A stretch of 52,301 nt of DNA from positions 20,056 through 72,356 of the forward strand of contig PLXO01000125.1 in assembly GCA_003151425.1 (NCBI GenBank), read 5' to 3'. Below the pieces are notes generated by a model that ran no database searches, was not told the origin of the DNA, and was given only the letters and a program-made list of their open reading frames with translations. Of the stretch, positions 36,307-46,000 are shown piece by piece. Positions within the stretch are counted from its first letter, which is position 1. Every line of letters starts with the position of its first letter. The position numbers were made by a program, and so were the translations under genes. This DNA comes from Acetobacteraceae bacterium (GTDB lineage: Bacteria > Pseudomonadota > Alphaproteobacteria > Acetobacterales > Acetobacteraceae).

Positions 36307-37232
36307 TCTTCGAATCCACAGGGTTCGACCAGCCCTACACCACGTTGATGGCCGACGAGACGCTGATCCTGCAAACGCCGCGCACCGGGTTCGCGCCCGA
36401 GCTGCAGTTGATCGCCGGCGCCAAGATCGAGCTTGGCGACGGCATCCAGATCACTGGTGCCACCTTGGAGTCGAACGGCCTGGTGCTGACCGGATCGACC
36501 ACCTACGTGCTGAGCGACGTCTCCTTCTCCGCTCCCAGCGTGGGGCACGACACGCAGTTCGTGACGGGCACGCCGATCGGCTTCAGCACCGGATTGGACA
36601 CGAGCACCGGCGACTATTTCGTGCAGGTCGGCGAGGTCACGCCCAACAGCGCGGTGTGCTTTGCCCACGGCACGCGCATCCGCACAGCCGACGGCGACGT
36701 GCCGGTGGAATGCCTGCGCGTGGGTCAGCGCGTGGCCACCATGCTGGACAGCGAGGTCTCGCCGATCGTCTGGATCGGCCAGCGCGCGCTGGACTGCCGT
36801 AGCCACGCGAACCAGCGCACGGTGTGGCCGGTGCGCATCGCCGCCGGCGTTTTCGGTCCCGGCGCGCCGGTCCGCGACCTCTGGCTGTCGCCGGATCACG
36901 CGGTGTTCTTCGAGGACGTACTGATCCCGGTGAAATATCTGATCAACGGCGGCTCGATCGCGCAGATCCCGCGCGATCACGTCACCTACTTCCACGTCGA
37001 GCTGGAGCGCCACGACCTTCTGCTGGCCGAGGGGCTGGTGGTGGAGTCGTATCTCGACAGCGACGACCGCGGCTTCTTCGGCCACGCCGCGGTCCGGCCG
37101 ACGCTGGGTTTCGACCCCGCGCGGCTGTGGGAGGCGCTTGGCTGCGCGAAGCTGGTCGTCACCGGGCCGCCGATCCAGGCGGCGCGCGCCTGGATCGCGG
37201 CACATTCAGGGATGCTGCGTCAGGCGGCGTAG
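36303..37232 (+). CDS. Hint_2-domain (hedgehog/intein-type) C-terminal part, frame-separated
   Basis: 309 residues in the -1 frame. The first 110 continue the beta region (IFESTGFDQPYTTLMADETL). From AVCFAHGTRIRTADGDVPVE, the Hint_2 domain runs through LRVGQRVATMLDSEVSPIVW, WLSPDHAVFFEDVLIPVKYL and HVELERHDLLLAEGLVVESY. The Cys of CFAHGT is the likely self-processing nucleophile and HAVF holds the conserved His. Function in bacteria is unknown. A GTG at 36303 could start it separately, but no Shine-Dalgarno site precedes it, so slippage, phase variation or a recent frameshift is more likely than independent initiation. Confidence 0.75.
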   Translation: MIFESTGFDQPYTTLMADETLILQTPRTGFAPELQLIAGAKIELGDGIQITGATLESNGLVLTGSTTYVLSDVSFSAPSVGHDTQFVTGTPIGFSTGLDTSTGDYFVQVGEVTPNSAVCFAHGTRIRTADGDVPVECLRVGQRVATMLDSEVSPIVWIGQRALDCRSHANQRTVWPVRIAAGVFGPGAPVRDLWLSPDHAVFFEDVLIPVKYLINGGSIAQIPRDHVTYFHVELERHDLLLAEGLVVESYLDSDDRGFFGHAAVRPTLGFDPARLWEALGCAKLVVTGPPIQAARAWIAAHSGMLRQAA

Positions 37233-37330
37233 GTCGCCGAGCGGCGTCCGGGATTGGCACGAAAACATGCTGCATACAACTGCATGTAACGAAATGCGTG
37301 CTTGACCGCGCAGTGCCCGTCGCGTTAACT

Positions 37331-37365
37331 GTTTGGCAAGGTTTGACCGGCAAAGGTTGCCAAAC
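37331..37365 (+). promoter_or_regulatory. Hairpin enclosing the ribosome-binding site of the next gene
   Basis: GTTTGGCAA (37331-37339) and TTGCCAAAC (37357-37365) are perfect inverted arms. The AAAGG site is in the loop, and the TTG start at 37368 follows at once. It could act as an operator or control translation. Confidence 0.35.
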
Positions 37366-37367
37366 GG

Positions 37368-37682
37368 TTGACGCCAGCGTGCCGCACCCCCAGTGACGCC
37401 TTCATCGCCCGCTTCCTGGCGCGCGTGCCGGCGGAGCTGCGCGACAGCTTCACGCAAGCCCAGCTCACCGCCATCCAGCGCGCCTTCGGCATGCGCTACA
37501 CGATGGAGCACGCGCTCGACCTGCGCCGGCATGTCCGGCTGCCCTGGGCGCGCTACTACCTGGTGGTGCTCTGCGGTCGCGACTACCGGCCGCGCGAGCC
37601 CTCATTCCGGCGCCCACTGTGGCGTCACGCCACAGCATTGGCCGCGCTCGCCGCCGGGATCGCGCTGGTCCTTGCAAAATAG
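37368..37682 (+). CDS. Small membrane-anchored protein, unknown function
   Basis: 104 residues from TTG 37368; no ATG is available in frame. It has a soluble helical part (FIARFLARVPAELRDSFTQA, then QLTAIQRAFGMR) with a conserved-looking LPWARYYLVVLCGRDYRPRE stretch, and a C-terminal helix LWRHATALAALAAGIALVLA. The pattern of a short helical domain, basic loop and tail anchor is seen in several unnamed proteobacterial proteins. Convergent with the next small membrane gene. Confidence 0.6.
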   Translation: MTPACRTPSDAFIARFLARVPAELRDSFTQAQLTAIQRAFGMRYTMEHALDLRRHVRLPWARYYLVVLCGRDYRPREPSFRRPLWRHATALAALAAGIALVLAK

Positions 37683-37690
37683 CCGGGCGC

Positions 37691-37939
37691 CTATTGCGGC
37701 ATTGGCGGGTGGGCCGGGCTCGACCTGATCGGCTGATCGAACCCGAGGAACGCCGAGACGACGCCGTCGCGCAGTTCCGCCGGCGCAAGCAGAAACAGCG
37801 CCAGCGTGAGCCCCACGGCCGCGGCGCAGCCAATCCCCAGGGTCAACGCCTCGTGCGCGAGCCGGCGCACACCCGGCGTGATGCGGTCGCCGACCGACGG
37901 CATGGATGAAGACGCACGGATCGCGATCGACCTTGGCAT
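37691..37939 (-). CDS. Small single-pass membrane protein
   Basis: 82 residues from ATG 37939 behind AGAAAGGG. A short basic N-terminus (MPRSIAIRASSSMPSVGDRI), one membrane helix (TLGIGCAAAVGLTLALFLLA) and a short tail. No family recognised. A GTGAA-ACGC-TTCAC inverted repeat at about 38017-38030 upstream could be an operator. Confidence 0.55.
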   Translation of the reverse strand: MPRSIAIRASSSMPSVGDRITPGVRRLAHEALTLGIGCAAAVGLTLALFLLAPAELRDGVVSAFLGFDQPIRSSPAHPPMPQ

Positions 37940-38048
37940 GGTTTTTATCCCTTTCTCCGGCAACCGTGCTGGTTGCGCGCGCGGGAGACCATGCGGCATC
38001 CAACGCCGTGGCGCAGTGAAACGCTTCACAGCACGCAAGTGAGCCACA

Positions 38049-38468
38049 TCACGCCGGCCTCGCTTCGCGCCGTGCCAGGCGGCTGGCGATCGCATGCGCC
38101 AGCGTGGCGGCGACGGCGGTCAGCACGGTGCCCCAGGCCATTTCAAGAACCGTCAGCCACACCGGCCAGTCGCGCAGCGTTGCCTGATTCGTCAGATCGT
38201 AGGTGCCGTAGGCGACCAGTCCGAACAGGCCCCCCCGTGCCGCCACCAGACCCCATCGCCGTGCCGTCACGCCCGGCAGCACCACCAGCGTGACCACGCC
38301 GGCCGCGTACAGCAGATAGAACAGCGCCGCGGGCGCGAACGCCGGGGTCGCGGCGAGCAAGTTGCCCAGCGCGCGCCGATAGGTCTGCAGCATCGCGCTC
38401 AACCATACGCCGTCGCCCGCGCACAGCGTGACGAGAGCGGCGACATAGGCACCGGCAGCAATGCGCAT
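38049..38468 (-). CDS. DUF2177 membrane protein
   Basis: 139 residues from ATG 38468, with GGGAGGG upstream. Four membrane helices with family strings DGVWLSAMLQTYRRALGNLL, AALFYLLYAAGVVTLVVLPG, FGLVAYGTYDLTNQATLRDW and EMAWGTVLTAVAATLAHAIA. DUF2177 is a predicted inner-membrane protein of unknown function. Divergent from cysQ across 120 bp. Confidence 0.85.
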   Translation of the reverse strand: MRIAAGAYVAALVTLCAGDGVWLSAMLQTYRRALGNLLAATPAFAPAALFYLLYAAGVVTLVVLPGVTARRWGLVAARGGLFGLVAYGTYDLTNQATLRDWPVWLTVLEMAWGTVLTAVAATLAHAIASRLARREARPA

Positions 38469-38588
38469 ACGAAGTCCCTCCCCGAGGTGCGAATCCAGCC
38501 CGCGACGGTGTGGGAAATCCGGGCTCGGCCGGCATGCCACGCCGCGGCGCGCGTTGCCACCAGCCCGCCCCACCGGTATCACCGGGCG

Positions 38589-39347
38589 ATGGACGACCAT
38601 GCCCTGCTGGCGCTCGCCGTGCGCCTGGCCGAACAGGCCGGAAGCGCGATCCTTGCGGTCCGCGCGCGGGGCTTCGCCGTGGAGCGGAAGGCGGACCTGT
38701 CCCCGGTCACCGAGGCCGACCACGCCGCCGAGGCGATCATCGTCGCCGGCCTGCGCGGCGCCACGCCTGATCTTCCGGTGATCGCCGAGGAGGAGGTCGC
38801 GGCCGGGCGCATCACCGCGCCGGCGCCGGCATTCTGGCTGGTCGATCCGCTCGACGGCACGCGCGAGTTCGCCGGCGGCAAGGACGAATTCGTCGTCAAC
38901 ATCGGCCTGGTGCGCGACGGCCGCATGGCGCTGGGGGTCGTGTTCATCCCGGCGCTGAACGAGATGTTCACCGGCATCGTCGGTGCCGGCGCCTGGAAGT
39001 GCTGCCGGTCCGGCGAGACACCGATCCACACCCGCGCCGCGCCCGAGGACGGCCTGACCGTGGTCGCCAGCCGGCTGCACGGCGACACCGCGCAGATCGA
39101 CACGCTGCTGGCCGGGCGGCGCGTGGCGCGCACGCTCAATTACGGCTCCGCGCTGAAGTTCTGCCGCCTGGCCGAGGGCGTCGCGGACCTCTACCCGCGC
39201 TTCGGGCGCACCATGGAATGGGACACCGCCGCGCCGCAGGCGGTACTGGAGGCCGCCGGCGGACGCGTGGTCACCACCGACGGGGCGCCGTTGCGCTACG
39301 GCAAGCCGGGGTGGGAGAACCCGCACTTCATCTGCTGGGGTCGCTAG
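38589..39347 (+). CDS. cysQ: 3'(2'),5'-bisphosphate nucleotidase
   Basis: 252 residues from ATG 38589. An inositol-monophosphatase-fold Mg/Li-sensitive phosphatase that removes the 3' phosphate from PAP, clearing the by-product of sulfate assimilation. Motifs: PVTEADHAAEAIIVAGLRG, IAEEEVAAG, the metal-binding WLVDPLDGTREFAGGKDEFV (Asp-Pro-Leu-Asp-Gly-Thr) and MEWDTAAPQAVLEAAGG. The DGTREF variant and the KFCRLAEGVADLYPRFGRTM stretch are typical of CysQ rather than SuhB. No cys operon adjoins it. Confidence 0.92.
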   Translation: MDDHALLALAVRLAEQAGSAILAVRARGFAVERKADLSPVTEADHAAEAIIVAGLRGATPDLPVIAEEEVAAGRITAPAPAFWLVDPLDGTREFAGGKDEFVVNIGLVRDGRMALGVVFIPALNEMFTGIVGAGAWKCCRSGETPIHTRAAPEDGLTVVASRLHGDTAQIDTLLAGRRVARTLNYGSALKFCRLAEGVADLYPRFGRTMEWDTAAPQAVLEAAGGRVVTTDGAPLRYGKPGWENPHFICWGR

Positions 39348-39513
39348 CCCGCGCGTGTCACACTCTCGCTGGCACCGTCTCGATGGCCGGCGTGTCCGCA
39401 CGAACGGTATCGCTTTCGCGCAACATTTCTATTGCGTGATCGTTATAACGGTGGCAATCATAGAACTCTTCAGCACTTGTTGCAGCCACCTAAAGATACT
39501 ATGTTCTGCGCCG

Positions 39514-39873
39514 ATGATCGTGGTTCTGCGCCAGTTTCTGCTTGCGCTTGTCGCCTTTGCCATAGTTGGCGGGACGACGGCGCAGCTTGCGCGGCCGGCG
39601 CAGCATATCGTGCCGATGACGATGGCTGGCATGCCGTGCGACATGATGATGCCAACGGCCGGTGCAGAGCACGGTAAACCCATGATGCCGTGCAACGGTA
39701 TGACACCCGACTGCGTGAAGCAGATGTGCTGTGTTGTCGACACTGCCCTGCCGGTCCGGCTGGCCGGCCACGAAATCAATGTGCGTTCCAATACAGTCGA
39801 TTATTGGACAGTCCGGTCCAAGTGGGCTGAGCTTGTCCGCGAGCCAGAGCACCTTCCACCCCGAACCACCTGA
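39514..39873 (+). CDS. Met/Cys/His-rich periplasmic protein of the copper operon
   Basis: 119 residues from ATG 39514. The signal segment VLRQFLLALVAFAIVGGTTA is followed by a metal-binding-looking region (MTMAGMPCDMMMPTAGAEHG, KPMMPCNGMTPDCVKQMCC) and a conserved end LVREPEHLPPRTT. I recall similar proteins at the head of cusCBA-type operons. Probably a periplasmic copper/silver-binding accessory protein; no enzymatic domain. Confidence 0.7.
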   Translation: MIVVLRQFLLALVAFAIVGGTTAQLARPAQHIVPMTMAGMPCDMMMPTAGAEHGKPMMPCNGMTPDCVKQMCCVVDTALPVRLAGHEINVRSNTVDYWTVRSKWAELVREPEHLPPRTT

Positions 39874-39969
39874 GCCCTACTGACGCACACCCGAGGTGCG
39901 TCCAATCGGCAATTGGTTGTTCACTGCCTGCCATGCGCTGGAGCGCGGCGGGTTACGAAGGGTAGATAG

Positions 39970-40368
39970 ATGATTCGCACTCGTATTCTCGCGAGCGCCG
40001 TCACGCTCGCGTGCGGCTTCGCATTCACGGTCGTCCAGGCACCAGCCAAATCGGCGGACTATCGCTTCGAACTGGTTGGCAAGCCTCAACTCTCCGGCCA
40101 GAAAGACATCGTTCAAGTAAGGCTCGTGCACGCCACGGACGGCAAGCCGGTGTCCGACGCGGTCATCTTCGAGAGCACGGCCGACATGGGTCCGGCCGGC
40201 ATGCCAACCATGACGGCGCCCGTGAAGGCGTTGCCGGCGAAGGCGGGTATCTACAGTTTTGAGGTCGACCCCGGCGGGGCCGGCACCTGGGCACTGCATC
40301 TGGCAGCCAAGGTGCAAGGCGAGCCGGAAACCGTCCGAGGAACCGTCAACGCCGACCTGGTGAAGTGA
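39970..40368 (+). CDS. FixH/YtkA-like periplasmic protein
   Basis: 132 residues; GAAGGG lies before ATG 39970. A signal peptide (RILASAVTLACGFAFTVVQA) and one immunoglobulin-like beta domain: YRFELVGKPQLSGQKDIVQV, FESTADMGPAGMPTMTAPVK, GIYSFEVDPGGAGTWALHLA. The Met-containing DMGPAGMPTM loop is typical of this YtkA/FixH-like domain near copper-handling genes. It probably assists metal binding or delivery in the periplasm. The next gene starts one base after its stop. Confidence 0.82.
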   Translation: MIRTRILASAVTLACGFAFTVVQAPAKSADYRFELVGKPQLSGQKDIVQVRLVHATDGKPVSDAVIFESTADMGPAGMPTMTAPVKALPAKAGIYSFEVDPGGAGTWALHLAAKVQGEPETVRGTVNADLVK

Positions 40369-40369
40369 C

Positions 40370-41680
40370 GTGCGCGCCCAGTGGATGCGGCTCGGCGCTA
40401 GCGGGATGCTGGTGGCCAGCCTGATCGCATGCGTGCCTGCCTTCGCCCAATCTGCCGCCGGTCCACTGGCAGCCGCCGGTCCACTGGCAGCCGCCGGTCC
40501 GCTGGCAGCCGCCGGTCCGCTGGGCGCAACCGTCGATGGCCTGCTCGCTGCAGGGCGCCAACTGAGCCCGGTTCTGCGCGCCGCAGCTCTCGATACGGCG
40601 GCTGCCACGGCCACGGCCGGAGGGGCGGACGCACTCGACGACCCGACGATCAGCGACAGCTACCAGTACTACCGGGACCCCGGTGTGTTCAGTGCGCACA
40701 CGGTCATGCTGTCTCAATCGTTCCCGCTCTGGGGCAAGCGCAACCTGCGCCGCGAAGCAGCGCTCGCGGACGTTGATGCCGCGCGCGGGCGGGAGCGAGC
40801 GGCTGAGGACGAAATCGACGAGAAAATCAAAGTCGCCTATGCGCAGTATTATCTGATCAGCCGGGACATCGTGGTGAATCGGGAGGTCGGCGAATTGGCG
40901 CGCCGCATGCACGCAGCAGCATCCGCGCGCTACGGGCAGGGCGGTGGCGACCAGACCGCCGTCATCCAGGCGCTCGGCGAGGAGACGACCGCCAAGACCG
41001 AGGCGGTCAGGTTGGAGGGCGAGAAAGCCGCCGCGCACGCCCGTCTCAACGTCCTGGTTGGACGCTCGGCCGATGCGCCGCTGGCGGAACCGACACGTGT
41101 GAGGCCGATGCCCGCCGCGGAGCCGGTTCTCGCGGCGTTGCTCGACCGCGCGCGTGCGGCCAACCCCTCCCTGTCAGCCGGCAGCGCCGCGATCGCGGCC
41201 GCCAGGTCCCGCGTCAGCCTAGCGGACAAGGCCTGGTATCCGGACCTGACGGTCGGCGGGGGACCGCTGATCCAGACCAACAATCAGCCACTCGGTTTCG
41301 CCGCAACCATCGGCTTCAACATCCCGGTTCCCTGGGGCCGCGAGGCCTCCGGGCAGCAGCAGGCGGCGGCCCAACTCGGGGCGACGCAGCAACGGTACGA
41401 TGCGACCGCGCTGGAGGTCGAAGGTGCCTTGGGCGAGGCCGTCGCCAAGCTGCGCGCGGCCCGTGCGACAGAGGCGATCGTGCGGCGTGAGGCGATGCCG
41501 CAGGCGCGTGCGATGTTCCAGACAGTGCTGGCCAACTACAGCCAGGGCAAAGGCGATCTGACCGCGGCAATCGCCGCCGAACGCCAGATCCACGACGTCG
41601 AGCTCCGTCTTCTCCAGACCCAGCTCGATGAGCAGGTCGAACTCGCCGCGATCGAACGTCTGATCGGGGGGGACCTGTGA
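40370..41680 (+). CDS. cusC: TolC-family outer-membrane channel (CusC-like)
   Basis: 436 residues from GTG 40370, or 431 from ATG 40385, which begins the signal peptide MRLGASGMLVASLIACVPAF. Directly after it lies a four-fold AAAGPL repeat from an 18-bp array (40460-40531). The body has TolC/OEP features: SDSYQYYRDPGVFSAHTVML, SQSFPLWGKRNLRREAALAD, long amphipathic helices, and the second repeat VGGGPLIQTNNQPLGFAATI, FNIPVPWGREASGQQQAAAQ. It forms the outer-membrane exit duct for the CusBA pump. Its stop overlaps the adaptor start region. Confidence 0.88.
   Translation: MRAQWMRLGASGMLVASLIACVPAFAQSAAGPLAAAGPLAAAGPLAAAGPLGATVDGLLAAGRQLSPVLRAAALDTAAATATAGGADALDDPTISDSYQYYRDPGVFSAHTVMLSQSFPLWGKRNLRREAALADVDAARGRERAAEDEIDEKIKVAYAQYYLISRDIVVNREVGELARRMHAAASARYGQGGGDQTAVIQALGEETTAKTEAVRLEGEKAAAHARLNVLVGRSADAPLAEPTRVRPMPAAEPVLAALLDRARAANPSLSAGSAAIAAARSRVSLADKAWYPDLTVGGGPLIQTNNQPLGFAATIGFNIPVPWGREASGQQQAAAQLGATQQRYDATALEVEGALGEAVAKLRAARATEAIVRREAMPQARAMFQTVLANYSQGKGDLTAAIAAERQIHDVELRLLQTQLDEQVELAAIERLIGGDL
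40460..40531. repeat. 18-bp x4 tandem repeat after the TolC signal peptide
   Basis: Units GGTCCACTGGCAGCCGCC start at 40460, 40478, 40496 and 40514; the first two are identical, the third differs by one base and the fourth is diverged. It adds GPLAAA units without changing frame. Confidence 0.93.
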
Positions 41681-43050
41681 TGCGGTCCATTTTTCTCGCG
41701 TGCGCGGTGGTCGCTGTCGCCGCGCTCGGCGTTGCGCGGGCGGATGATCCGGCACGGCCGCCACTCTATTACCAGGACCCGGACGGCAAGCCATTCTATG
41801 CCGCAGTCCCGGCGAAGACGGCGGACGGGCGCGACTACAAGCCGGTCTTCGTCGATGGCGCAACGGCCCAGGCGGCCGCTCCGCTCGCGGCGCCGCCCAA
41901 ACCCCGGGGCGACGATCGCCGCATCCTCTACTACCGCAATCCGATGGGTCTGCAGGACACCTCGCCCAAGCCCAAGAAGGATGCGATGGGCATGGACTAT
42001 GTGCCCGTCTATGCCGACGAGGCGACCCAAGGCGATCCGCCCGGCAGCGTCCGAATCAGCCCCGGCCGTCTGCAAACCTTGGGCGTACGGACCGAAGCCG
42101 TGGAGCTGCGACCGGCAGCTACGCGCGCCGTTCGGGCGACCGGCATCCTGCAGTTCGATGAGCGCCACCTCGTGACGGTCACGACGAAGGTGCCAGGCTG
42201 GATCGAGCATCTCGCGGTTACCGCGACCGGAGACCCGGTTCGGCGCGGCCAGGTCCTGGCCGAAATCTATGCGCCCGACCTGGTCGCGTCCGAGGAGGAG
42301 TACCTTGTCGCTGCCCGGATCGGCGGCGCCATGAGCGCGGCGTCACTGCAGCGGCTGCGTACGCTCGACATTCCGGAAGAGGAAATCGCCCGCCTGCGCC
42401 GAACCGGCCATTCCGCCCGGCACATCGCCGTCGTGGCGCTGGCCGACGGTGTCGTCATCGACAAGCCGGTGCAGGAGGGCATGCGGGTGGACGCCGGCGA
42501 GGCGCTCTACAAAACCGCCGATCTCGCCGAGCTATGGTTGATCGCACAGGTGCAGGAACAGGACCTGGGCAGCATCGAACCCGGACAGCTTGCCCACGCG
42601 ACCTTCGTTGCGTTCCCGGGCCGGACCTTCGTGGGCAAGGTCGATTTCATCTATCCATCGCTGTCGGCCGAGACGCGAACCGCCCGCGTGCGGATCGTGC
42701 TGCCCAATCCTGACGGTGCGTTGCGCGCCGCGATGTACGCGAACGTGCAGATCGACGCTTCGGCTGCTGGCGAACCGGTGGTATCGGTGCCGAACTCCGC
42801 CGTGCTCGACAACGGCACGCGGCAGGTCGTCCTGGTGGCGCGCGGCGAAGGCCGTTTCGAGCCGCGGTCGGTGCGCCTCGGTGTCCGTGGCGACGACTGG
42901 GTGCAAGTGCTGGATGGCATCAAGCCGGGCGATCGCGTCGTGGTCGGCGCCAACTTCCTGATCGACGCCGAAAGCAACCTTCGCGCCGCCCTTCGGGGAT
43001 TTGCCGAGGGCGCCAAGCCGCAATCCGCACCGCCAGGGGCCACCCCATGA
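41680..43050 (+). CDS. cusB: Heavy-metal RND efflux adaptor (CusB-like)
   Basis: 456 residues from ATG 41680, which shares one base with the preceding stop (TGATG). Signal peptide MRSIFLACAVVAVAALGVAR. Then two degenerate heavy-metal-binding modules, YYQDPDGKPFYAAVPAKTAD and YYRNPMGLQDTSPKPKKDAM-GMDYVPVY, followed by the membrane-fusion hairpin (VPGWIEHLAVTATGDPVRRG, LYKTADLAELWLIAQVQEQD) and the beta-barrel (VSVPNSAVLDNGTRQVVLVA). It links CusA to CusC and hands on metal from the periplasm. The first metal module has lost the usual Cys and Met residues. Confidence 0.9.
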   Translation: MRSIFLACAVVAVAALGVARADDPARPPLYYQDPDGKPFYAAVPAKTADGRDYKPVFVDGATAQAAAPLAAPPKPRGDDRRILYYRNPMGLQDTSPKPKKDAMGMDYVPVYADEATQGDPPGSVRISPGRLQTLGVRTEAVELRPAATRAVRATGILQFDERHLVTVTTKVPGWIEHLAVTATGDPVRRGQVLAEIYAPDLVASEEEYLVAARIGGAMSAASLQRLRTLDIPEEEIARLRRTGHSARHIAVVALADGVVIDKPVQEGMRVDAGEALYKTADLAELWLIAQVQEQDLGSIEPGQLAHATFVAFPGRTFVGKVDFIYPSLSAETRTARVRIVLPNPDGALRAAMYANVQIDASAAGEPVVSVPNSAVLDNGTRQVVLVARGEGRFEPRSVRLGVRGDDWVQVLDGIKPGDRVVVGANFLIDAESNLRAALRGFAEGAKPQSAPPGATP

Positions 43051-46000
43051 TCGGCCGGTTTATCGAGCTTTGCGCCCGCAACAAGATGCTGGTGCTGCTC
43101 GCGACCCTTATGCTCGTCGGCCTCGGCGTGTGGTCGGTCGCCAACACCCCGCTCGACGCGCTCCCGGACCTCTCGGATACCCAGGTCATCGTCTATACCG
43201 AGTATCCCGGGCAGGCGCCCCAGGTGGTCGAGGACCAGGTCACCTACCCGCTGGCCACCGCGCTTTTGGCAGTGCCCCACGCCAAGGTCGTGCGTGGCTT
43301 CTCGGATTTCGGGCTCTCGTTCGTCTACGTGGTGTTCGACGACGGGACCGATCTCTATTGGGCGCGCTCGCGCGTGCTGGAATACCTCAATTTCGCCGCC
43401 AAGCGCCTGCCCGACGGGGTTACGCCCGCGCTCGGGCCGGACGCGAGCGGTGTCGGCTGGGTCTACGAGTATGTCGTTCTTGGCGCGCAGCGAACGTTGG
43501 CCGAATTGCGCAGCATCCAGGATTGGATCGTGCGCTACAACCTGGTGACGGCGAAGGGGGTGGCTGAGGTCGCCAGCGTCGGAGGGTTCGAAAAGCAGTA
43601 CCAGGTCGTCGTGGATCCCGGGAAGCTGCAAGCCTACGGCATCCCTCTCGGCCGCGTGTCCGACGCGGTCCGCGCCAGCAACCGCGATGTCGGCGGGCGG
43701 ACCATCGAGATGAGCGAGACCGAATACATGGTGCGCGGCCGAGGCTACCTGCGCAACACGCAGGACCTCGGCAACGTCGTGCTGAAAGCCGATCCAAGCG
43801 GTTCCGGCACGCCCGTGCTGCTCAAAGATGTGGCGCGCATCGAGCTCGGGCCTGACGAGCGGCGCGGCATCGCCGAAATGAACGGCACCGGCGAGGTCGT
43901 CGGCGGCATTGCGCTGAAGCGCGACGGAGCGGACGCACTGACCACGATCGACAACATCAAGGCCAAGCTGGAGGCGTTGAAGCCCGGTCTGCCGGAAGGC
44001 GTGTCGATCGAGCCGGTCTACGACCGGTCGCAGCTCATCGACAGCGCGATCCACACGCTCAACCACACGCTGGTCGAGGAAAGCCTGATCGTGGCCGCGG
44101 TCTGTGTTGTTTTCCTGCTGCACTTCCGCAGCGCGCTGGTGGCGATCTTGACCCTGCCGATCGGCGTGCTGATGGCCTTCACGGGCATGCATGCGCTCGG
44201 CATCGGCTCGAATATCATGAGCCTCGGCGGCATCGCGATCGCGCTCGGCGCGATGGTGGATGCGGCGATCGTGATGATCGAGAACGCCCACAAGCACGTG
44301 GAGCGGCTACAGCCCGGCGAACCGCGCGGTCCCGCACTGATCGCCGCGGCCAAGGAGGTCGGTCCCGCGCTGTTTTTCAGCCTGCTGGTGATCGTCGCGG
44401 CGTTCCTGCCGGTCTTCGCGCTGGAGGACCAGGAGGGCCGGCTGTTCAAGCCGCTTGCCTACACCAAGACGTTCGCCATGGCGGGGGGAGCCATCCTGTC
44501 GATCACGCTGGTGCCGGTGCTGATGCTGTTCCTGGTGCGCGGCCACATCATCCCCGAGGCGAAGAACCCCATCAACAGGGCGCTGATATGGATCTACCGC
44601 CCGGTGATCCGCCTCGTGCTCCGCATTCCGACGCTCACGGTGCTCGCCGCGATCGTGGTGCTTGGTGCCACGGTGTGGCCGGCCGCGCGGCTTGGCAGCG
44701 AATTCATGCCCAGCCTGAACGAAGGCACGCTGATGTTCATGCCGGTGACGCTGCCGGGACTATCGGTCACCAAAGCTGCGGAGCTGCTGCAGACGCAGGA
44801 TCGGATTATCAAGTCGTTCCCGGAAGTCGCCTCCGTGTTCGGCAAGGCGGGCCGTGCGATGACCGCGACGGACCCGGCCCCGGTCGAAATGAGCGAGACG
44901 ATTGTCACCCTCAAGCCCCCGAGCGAATGGCCGGCCGGCATGACCGTCGATCAGCTCATCGCGCAGATGAACGCCGCCCTGCAACTGCCCGGCGTCAGCA
45001 ACGCCTGGACCATGCCGATCAAGGCGCGCATCGACATGTTGTCCACTGGAATCCGCACCCCGGTCGGGGTCAAGGTGTTCGGCCCGGATCTGAACCAGTT
45101 GGATCGGCTGGCGACCAAGGTCGTGCAGGTGGTTCACAACGTGCCGGGCACCACGAGCGCCTTCGCCGAGCACCAGGAGGGCGGCCATTATGTCGAGATC
45201 GAGCCGGATCGCGAGGCCGCGGCTCGCTACGGGCTGTCGGTGGACGATGTGCAGAAGGTGGTGGCAGTCGCGCTTGGTGGCGAGACCGTCACGACGACGG
45301 TTGAAGGGCGCGAGCGTTACGGTGTGAACGTTCGTTACCCGCGCGGACTGCGCGATGATCCGGCGGCCATCGCGAGCGACGTCCTGGTCCCGACAATGAG
45401 CGGCGCGATGGTGCCGCTTGGCCAAATCGCCAGCGTGCGCGTCACCATGGGTCCGCCCAGCATCCGCACCGAGAACGCGCAGCCCGTAGCCTACATCTAC
45501 GTTGATCTCGAAGGGCGCGACCTCGGCGGCTATGTCGCCGAGGCGTCTCGGAAGGTGGCGGCACAGGTCAAAATGCCGGCGGGCTATCACATCGAGTGGA
45601 GCGGTCAGTTCGAGCACCTGCAACGCGCCGAAGCGAAGCTGAAGGTGGTTGTTCCGGTGACCCTGGTCGTCATCATGGTGCTGCTGTTCCTCAACTTTGG
45701 ACGGCTCGCCGAGACGTTCATTGTGATGCTGTCCGTACCCTTCGCGCTCGTCGGCGGTGCCTGGTTGATGTGGTGGCTGGGCTACAACATGAGCGTTGCC
45801 GTGGCGGTCGGCTTCATTGCGCTCGCCGGTGTTGCCGCGGAGACCGGCGTGGTGATGCTGATTTATCTCGACCACGCGCTCGCCGAGATACGCCAGCAGA
45901 GACTTGTCGAGGGCGTAGCGTTGAGCCGCACGGATCTACACCGGGCGATCATGACCGGCGCCGTGGAGCGCGTGCGGCCGAAGATGATGACCGTCGTCGC

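Noticed and set aside
42651..44297. 548-codon minus-strand frame over cusB/cusA
   Set aside because: Shadow of the RND genes; no family pattern.
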